From assembly GCF_018294505.1 (NCBI RefSeq), contig NC_057811.1, positions 404,452,790-404,516,789 on the forward strand: DNA of 64,000 bases, given 5' to 3'. The stretch is from Triticum aestivum (lineage: Eukaryota; Streptophyta; Magnoliopsida; Poales; Poaceae). The notes under the pieces are model-generated. The model was not told the DNA's origin. It saw only the letters and a list, made by a program, of their open reading frames with translations, and ran no database searches. This document shows, one piece after another, positions 58,301 to 64,000 of the stretch; within the stretch, counting starts at the first letter, position 1, and every line of letters begins with the position of its first letter. The translations under genes were made by a program, and so were the position numbers.

Positions 58301-59094
58301 CTTGCCATCTGCCACTTTGGCTTGTTTTCTGATTTTGGTGTTCTTTTCTTCCTTTCTTCTTCTTTCTTGCGCAGAGTATTTCCCTGGCTATTCTACTGCC
58401 GCCAACTAGACCATCGAGGCCCATCGCCAAGCGCGAAGGCAGGCTGGCTTTGAAATCTCGCCCACCGCCGGCCGCTCGCTGGAGGAACAGCTTCTGGCGA
58501 TCCAGGCCCGTATCCAGCCGGCTCACCGACTGCTCCGCCGGCTTCAGCGAGCCAGGGCACAGGTTTTGGCTGCCCTCTGGCCGGCCAAGTGGTTCCTCGC
58601 ACCCCCAGTCGGACTGCCGACTGGCTGGACGTGGCAGTCGGCCGCTTCGAAGCTTGGAAGGCCTCGGCGGCTCGCTCCGGTGCCAGCGGGCGCTGGAGTT
58701 CGTCAAGGCCTGGTATCCCAGCCTGAGCCTGGACCAGCTGGCTACCTGGCGGCAGCAAGCCGACACGGAGCTGGAGCCGGCGCGGCCGGCCATCATCCGT
58801 CGGGCTTCGGCAATCGCTGACTACACCGGCACCAGCGTCTTCGCCCCCGAGGTGGACGACAACGGTGTCGCCCAGCCGGAGGAGTGGTTCGGTCTGAACC
58901 CGGCGGACGGCGAAGACTCGGCGGAGGAGATCGACTCCAGCGACGAGGGTGAAGAAGAGGAGGTGGAGGAGGGTGAAGACGCCGAGCCGGCTGGTGGAGC
59001 AGCCGGCCAGCCTCAGCCTGACCGCGCCTCCAGCACCACGTCGCGCGCGAGTGCGTCGCCTGCCGTAGGTGGTGATCAAGCCGAGACCCGCTAG
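55321..59094 (+). pseudogene. gypsy-4 antisense gene, six exons (putative gypsy-type transposase family)
   Basis: Exons 55321-56223, 56314-56738, 56828-57579, 57776-57860, 58008-58274 and 58375-59094, all with GT-AG borders. Exon 1 (301 codons, no stop) holds the conserved domain: VVFRSNFLRGIGLPASAFF, then LTPNAVVLLSAFVTLCEGYL and LLAAFFTRRVLPLQSR. Exons 2-3 are Ala/Gly/Glu low complexity. Exon 5 is a coiled coil (RAKDAELAALVQERDRLAKK). The C-terminus is very acidic. Damage: a one-base phase mismatch at exon 2/3, TAG in exon 3 (57492) and exon 6 (58408), and a frameshift in exon 6. It ends at TAG 59092-59094. Same gene and layout as in gypsy-2. Function unproven. Confidence 0.75.
57640..57909 (+). 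repeat. Two intronic hairpins of the gypsy-4 antisense gene
   Basis: 57640-57663 (GTGGGGGCGC / GCGCACCCAC) and 57886-57909 lie in introns 3 and 4. Each is followed by a (G/A)TAGTCCCCGAG. This is the motif seen three times in the gypsy-2 gene, in the same orientation relative to the gene. Confidence 0.8.
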
Positions 59095-59889
59095 GCGGCC
59101 ACCCCTTCAGCCGGCGAGGCCGCCTTCACCGACCAGCTCGGCCTCCGCATCGCGCCTTAGTCTACTTTCTTTTGCTTTTCCTGTCTTGTTACTCTTTAGA
59201 ACAATGTTTGGTTAAATCTGCACAATTCCACCCACTGGGTGTATTCGAACTTATGTCTGTTGCCAGCCTGTTAGGGGCTTTATGTATATATAACTTATGC
59301 ATTTGGCCTTTCCTTGTACTTTTGCTTTTTGTCCTTCCGCTTTTTCCTCTGCCGCCCTCCCTTGGTTGCCGCCTCCCCAGTCCAACAGTTGCTCCGCAAT
59401 CTGTAGCCGGAGGAGTGCTTGGCCGATTGGGGGGGGGGGAAGTACTCTAGCTTTGTTGGACTAAAGCTAAGTGTTTTAGGAAGCCGTCCAGCCGGCTGTT
59501 CTGGCAGCCGGCAGGCATGTTTGGAGGCCGTCTCTTTGCTATATAGGTTCGTTGTTCCGTAGTCATTTTTCGTGTGGGCGTCCTTTCTGTCTTGCCTCTT
59601 GCTAGTCGGACAGTCAGTTCTTTGATCTGTGACTTTCACCAAGAGAGGACTCGGGAGCCGGCGCACTACTTTTCTGACTTTAGGAAAAACTTTCGATATA
59701 GCTCAAGGCGGCCAGTCCCCGGGCCGACTAGTCGAACCCGGTGTCGGACAAGAATTCAAAATGTAATAACACATTCATGGATATGACACTCGTCATTCAT
59801 AGATAAATAAAAGGCAGTCCCCGAGTACTGTTCGGGGGGCCTGTTGGTTCGTGCTTAATACAAAAGGGGAGCGTGATACATACTGCTTT
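59095..59889. other. Stretch between antisense gene and pol of gypsy-4
   Basis: No gene. Contains CACCCACTGGGTGTA (59229-59243), a part copy of the intron hairpin motif, a nine-G run near 59430, and GCAGTCCCCGAG near 59814. Confidence 0.5.
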
Positions 59890-60413
59890 TCAACTGTAAA
59901 ATCGTCTTAGGAGGTTTGCGTTCCATGGTCGCTCCAACTCCTTGCCGGAGTCGTCTCTCTTGCGTGCTCTTGGTTTTTGCGCGTCGATCAAGTAGTAGGA
60001 GTCGTTGCCGAGTGCCTTGCTGACGACGAAGGGGCCTTCCCAAGGGGCCGAGAGCTTGTGTTGGCCGGCTGTTCGCTGGATCAGCCGGAGCACAAGGTCG
60101 CCCTCTTGGAAGGATCTTGGCTTGACCTTGCGGTTGTAGTAGCGGCGCAGCCCTTGCTGGTAGATGGCGGACCGGCTGAGTGCTAGCAGCCGGCCTTTTT
60201 CCAGTAGGTCCACGCCGTCTTCTCTTGCTTCTTTGGCCTCCTCCTCCGTGTACATGGTGATCCGAGGCGAGTCGAACTCGATATCTGTTGGGATGACATC
60301 CTCGGCACCGTACACGAGGAAAAATGGAGTGAAGCCGGTTGACTTGTTGGGTGTAGTGCGCAGGCTCCAGAGGACAGCCGGCAGCCGGCCGATCGCTCCA
60401 GTGGTACAACCAG
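59890..60413 (-). pseudogene. gypsy-4 integrase C-terminal part, frameshifted
   Basis: Continues pol after a frameshift near 60414. FFLVYGAEDVIPTDIEF lies near 60310, then ALSRSAIYQQGLRRYYNRKV and the terminal WEGPFVVSKALGNDSYYLID ... NANLLRRFYS with a stop at 59890. Collinear with gypsy-2 30541-31074. The short segment before 60315 is in another frame. Confidence 0.85.
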
Positions 60414-63293
60414 TCAGGGTTTGATGCCGGAGAGGATGAGTCCATTTGCTCGCTCGACCTGGCCGTTTGACTGCGGGTGGGCAACGGACGCTAAGTCCAG
60501 TCGGATGCCCTGCGTCGCGCTGAAACGTGCCAGTGCTCCTTTGGCGAAGTTCGTGCCGTTGTCGGTGATGATGCTGTGCGGCACGCCGTACCGAGTAGTG
60601 ATGTCGGTGATGAATGTCACGGCAGTCGGCCCGTTCAGCTTCTTAATCGGCTTTGCTTCGATCCACTTTGTGAACTTGTCCACAGCGACCAGTAGATGTG
60701 TCAAGCCGCCGCGGGCTGTCTTGAAAGGGCCCACCATGTCCAGTCCCCAGACGGCAAAAGGCCAGGTGAGGGGAATGGTCTTGAGTGCAGAAGCCGGCAG
60801 GTGTTGCTTGGAACTAAAAACTTGGCATCCTCTGCAGCTCTTGACTATTTCTTTAGCATCCTCCAAGGCAGTCGGCCAGAAGAAACCATGGCGGAAAGCC
60901 TTGGCCACAAGTGATCTTGAGGCTGCGTGGTGGCCGCATTCGCCTTGGTGGATGTCTTTGAGGATTGCCACTCCTTTTTCTGGCTCGACACAACGCTGGA
61001 AGACTCCAGTGACGCTGCGCTTCACAAGCTCTCTGTTGATTATTGTATATGCTGCGGCTCGTCGTTGCACTAGTCTTGCTGAGATCTCATCAGCCGGCAG
61101 CTCTCTGCTGACTAGGAACTTGAGGATGGGCTGGGCCCATGAGGGAGCTGTGACTTCTTCTTCTGTTAATGTGGCCACCATGACTCGGGTGGGTGGGTTG
61201 GGTGGCGTTGAATTGGAGTTGGCCACCGCTTCCTGTGTCGTTGCAGTCCCCGGGCCGACTGCTGCAGTCCCCGGGCCGGGTTCTGAAGTCCCCGGGCCGG
61301 GTGCGACTACGGCAGTCCCCGGGCCAGTTGTCGAAGTCCCCGTGCCGCCTGCGGGATTTCTCCAGTCGGATCCGGCTATATCTGGCGCAGGCGGTACGAA
61401 GATGGAATCCGGCTCTGGAGATGGCTTGATGGACGGCTTGAGGAGGCGCTGGAGGGAGACGCCAGTCGGTATGGCTTGTCCGGTGGAGCCGATCCGTGCT
61501 AGGGCATCTGCTTGGTCGTTGTCGGCACTTGGCACGTGAAGGAACTCGCACCCTTCGAAGTATCTTCTTATCTGCTGGACGAGGAAACGATAGCTCGCCA
61601 TGTTCACGTCCTTGGCGTCCCAGTCGCCAGACGATTGCTGGACCACCAAGTCTGAGTCGCCGTAGCACAGGATCCGGCGTATGCCGAGTTCTTTGGCTAG
61701 CCGGAGCCCATGTACGAGCGCCTCGTACTCGGCCACGTTGTTGGAGGCGGCGAAGTGGATCTGCAGCGTGTACTTGAGCTCGTCGCCTTTGGGAGAGGTG
61801 AGGACGATGCCGGCTCCCAAGCCGGTGTGCATCTTGGACCCGTCAAAGTGCATCCGCCAATGGGTAGAGTCGGGAGCCGGCGGTAAGTACTGGGTCTCGG
61901 CCCAGTCGACGAGGAAGTCGGCCAATGCTTGCGACTTGATGGCGGTGCGGGGTTGATAGAAGATCGTGTAGGGCGCCAATGCAATGGCCCATTTGGCCAC
62001 CCGGCCGGATGCATCCCGGCTGCCTATGATCTCGGCAAGCGGGGCGGTGCACACGACCGTGATGGGGTGCTCTTGGAAGTAGGGCTTCAGTTTCTTGGCA
62101 GCGAAGTACACCCCATAGCACATCTTCTGGTAGTGCGGGCAGTTTTGCTTTGAGCTGGACAGCACTTCGCTGAGATAGTACACCGGCCTCTGGACTAGCT
62201 GGGCTCGGCCTTCCTCCGGGCGCTGGACCACAACAACAGTGCTGACGACTCGGCTAGTCGCGGCGATGTAGAGGAGCATGGGCTCTTTCTCAGTCGGCGC
62301 AGCCAGGACAGGCGGAGTGGTCAGCATTTTCTTCAACTCATGGAAGGCTTGGTCGGCTCGATCATTCCACTCAAAGTGAGTGGACTTCTTCATGAGTCGG
62401 TACAAGGGGAGAGCCTTTTCTCCTAGTCGGCTGATAAAACGATTCAGGGAGGCTAAGCAGCCAGTGAACTTCTGCACATCTCGCAGCTTGGTGGGAATCT
62501 CCATCCTCTCGATGGCCTTGATCTTGACGGGGTTGCACTCAATGCCGCGTTCGGAGACCAGGAAGCCTAGCAGCTGGCCGGCTGGCACTCCGAACACGCA
62601 CTTCTCGGGGTTGAGCTTGATCTGGAATCGGCGCAAGTTGGCGAATGTTTCTTTCAGGTCTTCCAGCAAGGTACCGCGCTTCTCTGTCTTCACCACAATG
62701 TCGTCTACGTAGACGTGGGCATTTCTGCCGAGTTGTTTCAAGAGGCATTTCTGCATGCAATGCTGAAAAGTGGCACCGGCATTTCTCAAGCCGAATGTCA
62801 TTGTCAGGTAGCAGAAAGCTCCAAAGGGTGTGATGAAGGCAGTCTTCAGGCGGTCAGCCGGGTCCAACTTGATCTGATGATACCCTGAGTATGCATCCAA
62901 AAAACTTAACAGCTCGCATCCGGCTGTGGAGTCTATCACTTGGTCAATCCGTGGAAGAGCGAACGGATCCTTTGGGCAGGCCTTGTTCAGACTGGTGTAG
63001 TCTATACACATACGCCACTTGTTATTCTTCTTCAGAACCAGAACTGTGTTGGCAAGCCACTCTAGAAAGAACACTTCCATGATAAAGCCAGCGGCAAGGA
63101 GCCGGGCTATCTCTTCTCCCACAATTCTTCGCTTCTCTTCTGACAGTCGGCGGAGGGGCTGCTTGACCGGCTTGGCATCAGCTCGGACATGTAACTTGTG
63201 CTCGGCGAAATCCTTCGGGACACCCGGCATGTCCTTTGGGGACCATGTAAAGATGTCTCGATTCTCACGGAGGAAGTCGACGAGCTCGCCTTC
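60414..63293 (-). CDS. gypsy-4 Pol: reverse transcriptase, RNase H, integrase
   Basis: Open on the minus strand from just after TAG 63296-63294. The first ATG, 63230, gives 938 codons. Reverse transcriptase: FLDAYSGY at residues 110-117 and catalytic YVDD at 174-177. RNase H: FDGS at 462-465, NNVAEYEAL and YGDSDLVVQQ. A Pro-Gly-Thr-rich linker follows. Integrase: HHCC finger (HQGECGHHAASR ... CRGC), then Asp 831 (GLDMVGPF), Asp 890 (TDNGTNF) and Glu 926 (QVER), the D,D35E pattern. It copies the RNA and inserts the DNA. Translation probably does not start at 63230; Pol would normally be made as a fusion with gag-protease past the TAG. A frameshift follows at 60414. Confidence 0.9.
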   Translation of the reverse strand, partial: EGELVDFLRENRDIFTWSPKDMPGVPKDFAEHKLHVRADAKPVKQPLRRLSEEKRRIVGEEIARLLAAGFIMEVFFLEWLANTVLVLKKNNKWRMCIDYTSLNKACPKDPFALPRIDQVIDSTAGCELLSFLDAYSGYHQIKLDPADRLKTAFITPFGAFCYLTMTFGLRNAGATFQHCMQKCLLKQLGRNAHVYVDDIVVKTEKRGTLLEDLKETFANLRRFQIKLNPEKCVFGVPAGQLLGFLVSERGIECNPVKIKAIERMEIPTKLRDVQKFTGCLASLNRFISRLGEKALPLYRLMKKSTHFEWNDRADQAFHELKKMLTTPPVLAAPTEKEPMLLYIAATSRVVSTVVVVQRPEEGRAQLVQRPVYYLSEVLSSSKQNCPHYQKMCYGVYFAAKKLKPYFQEHPITVVCTAPLAEIIGSRDASGRVAKWAIALAPYTIFYQPRTAIKSQALADFLVDWAETQYLPPAPDSTHWRMHFDGSKMHTGLGAGIVLTSPKGDELKYTLQIHFAASNNVAEYEALVHGLRLAKELGIRRILCYGDSDLVVQQSSGDWDAKDVNMASYRFLVQQIRRYFEGCEFLHVPSADNDQADALARIGSTGQAIPTGVSLQRLLKPSIKPSPEPDSIFVPPAPDIAGSDWRNPAGGTGTSTTGPGTAVVAPGPGTSEPGPGTAAVGPGTATTQEAVANSNSTPPNPPTRVMVATLTEEEVTAPSWAQPILKFLVSRELPADEISARLVQRRAAAYTIINRELVKRSVTGVFQRCVEPEKGVAILKDIHQGECGHHAASRSLVAKAFRHGFFWPTALEDAKEIVKSCRGCQVFSSKQHLPASALKTIPLTWPFAVWGLDMVGPFKTARGGLTHLLVAVDKFTKWIEAKPIKKLNGPTAVTFITDITTRYGVPHSIITDNGTNFAKGALARFSATQGIRLDLASVAHPQSNGQVERANGLILSGIKP
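61244..61348 (-). repeat. Minisatellite in the RNase H to integrase linker
   Basis: Five copies of AGTCCCCGGGCCG spaced 21-26 bp apart, encoding repeated PGPGT on the minus strand within Pol. The frame is kept, so the repeat is tolerated as a flexible linker. Confidence 0.85.
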
Positions 63294-63296
63294 CTA

Positions 63297-63964
63297 TTTA
63301 CTGTCCAAGTTTGCCCCAATGACAGCGAACCTCTCTGGGTTCTCCGGGTCCAGAGGTATCTTCTTCGTCTCTTTGGCAGGCTGGAAGGAGCCCTGCGCAT
63401 CACAATCCTTGGGGTTGGGGACAAGGCCGGCTGCTTGCCGGCCATGGCCACAACCCGTTCCAACATCTTCTTCTCTTCTGCCACCACGAGGGACTCGGCC
63501 AGCCGACTACTGGCCATGGCGCACTCGATGGACTTCTTGTAGTCGCCGGCTACCGTGATGATCCCCTTCGAGCTCGGCATCTTCATCTTCAGGTAGGCGT
63601 AGTGGGGCACAACCATGAACTTGGCCAGGGAAGGTCGGCCAAGCAGTGCATGATAGGGGCTCTCCAAATCCACTACCTCGAACCATATTGCTTCCCGGCG
63701 GAAATGATCTTTGTCTCCGAAGAGAACATCCATTTTGATCTTGCCGATTGGAGAGCAAGACAGGCCGGGGACGATACCATGGAAGACGGTGCGGCTCGAC
63801 ATGAGCTGCTTTGCTTTGATGTTCAGCTTCTCCATGGTATCGCGGTACAGTATGTTGATACCGCTTCCGCCATCTATCAGGACGCGGGAGAATCGGGCAG
63901 CTCGCCTCTCCATCGCGAGGGTGACGTCCAAGACCAGTGCATAGGAGCCAGGGGATGGCAGCAC
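63297..63964 (-). pseudogene. gypsy-4 protease region, frameshifted once
   Basis: The minus strand from 63964 gives the protease site VLIDGGSGINILYRDTMEKL near 63875, then YHALLGRPSLAKFMVVP near 63620. A one-base shift at about 63430 moves the conserved reading (VPNPKDCDAQGS, then PLDPENPERFAVIGANLDSK) into the pol frame, which meets TAG at 63296-63294. The same frame continues as pol. gag is outside the window. Confidence 0.8.
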
Positions 63965-64000
63965 CTCTGGGTGGTCGGCCTGGCTCCAGCTGATGGGCTT
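63965..64000 (-). other. Window edge within gypsy-4
   Basis: Continuation of the protease upstream region, too short to interpret. Confidence 0.4.

Larger units (their letters stand above)
53556..64000 (-). mobile_element. gypsy-4: Tat-like LTR element, minus strand, open at the window end
   Basis: On the minus strand: protease (63964-63300), reverse transcriptase to integrase (63293-59890), then an opposite-strand spliced gene (55321-59094), polypurine tract and 3' LTR (54727-53556). gag and the 5' LTR lie past 64000. Pol is a single 938-codon open frame with all catalytic residues, so this is the youngest or best preserved element. It is inserted in gypsy-3 right after the protease. The five bases 53551-53555 (GGGCG) would be the target duplication. 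Confidence 0.9.

Noticed and set aside
60421..61539. 372-codon plus-strand frame opposite gypsy-4 pol
   Set aside because: Antiparallel shadow of the intact integrase and RNase H coding frame.
63107..63296. Programmed -1 frameshift instead of TAG readthrough in gypsy-4
   Set aside because: The only slippery-like heptamer noticed (CCCAAAG near 63240) is in the pol frame, not the upstream frame, and the conserved residues before the TAG are already in the pol frame.

Overview
The window is intergenic DNA of a grass of the wheat tribe (Triticeae: wheat, Aegilops, barley or rye). The copia LTRs start and end like the BARE/WIS/Angela family, one gypsy element resembles Sabrina-type Athila elements, and the CACTA end is of the wheat type. 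These family names are from memory; no search was run. I found no ordinary host gene, no rRNA or tRNA gene and no CRISPR array.

Nearly all of it reads as one stack of nested transposable elements. The outermost is a Sabrina-like gypsy element: an LTR scrap at 19463-19481, then LTR end, primer site, gag and protease at 37096-39400. It was hit by three elements. (1) Angela-like copia-1 on the minus strand (6142-19462). Its LTR holds a complete non-autonomous Athila-like element (11487-18626), and its reverse transcriptase holds a gypsy fragment (gypsy-1, 4992-6141), which in turn holds the right end of a CACTA transposon (1-4991). (2) A 17.6-kb Tat-like gypsy element (gypsy-2, 19482-37095) with a perfect 5-bp target duplication, itself split by a damaged Athila-like element (25515-30540). 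(3) Angela-like copia-2 (39401-49366), whose LTR holds two solo-LTR-like elements (39886-43558 and 44513-47830, the second with a 610-base N gap). Its internal part holds gypsy-3 (49367-53555), which is cut by gypsy-4 (53556 to beyond the window, minus strand).

gypsy-4 is the best preserved element. It has a 938-codon reverse transcriptase, RNase H and integrase frame with all catalytic residues. gypsy-2 and gypsy-4 each carry, between pol and the 3' LTR, a multi-exon gene on the opposite strand with its own TATA-like box, matching the antisense 'putative gypsy type transposase' gene known from Tat-lineage elements.

The signals I find most worth following are these. The same in-frame TAG (codons AAA-TAG-GAA) lies at the protease/reverse-transcriptase boundary of three different gypsy elements. 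Introns of both antisense genes contain a shared hairpin. Internal copies of each element's own polypurine tract occur in Athila-like, gypsy-2 and gypsy-4 elements, including a nine-copy 73-bp array. A twin-hairpin motif recurs in the Athila-like elements. The CACTA transposon carries an intron-containing gene of unknown function.
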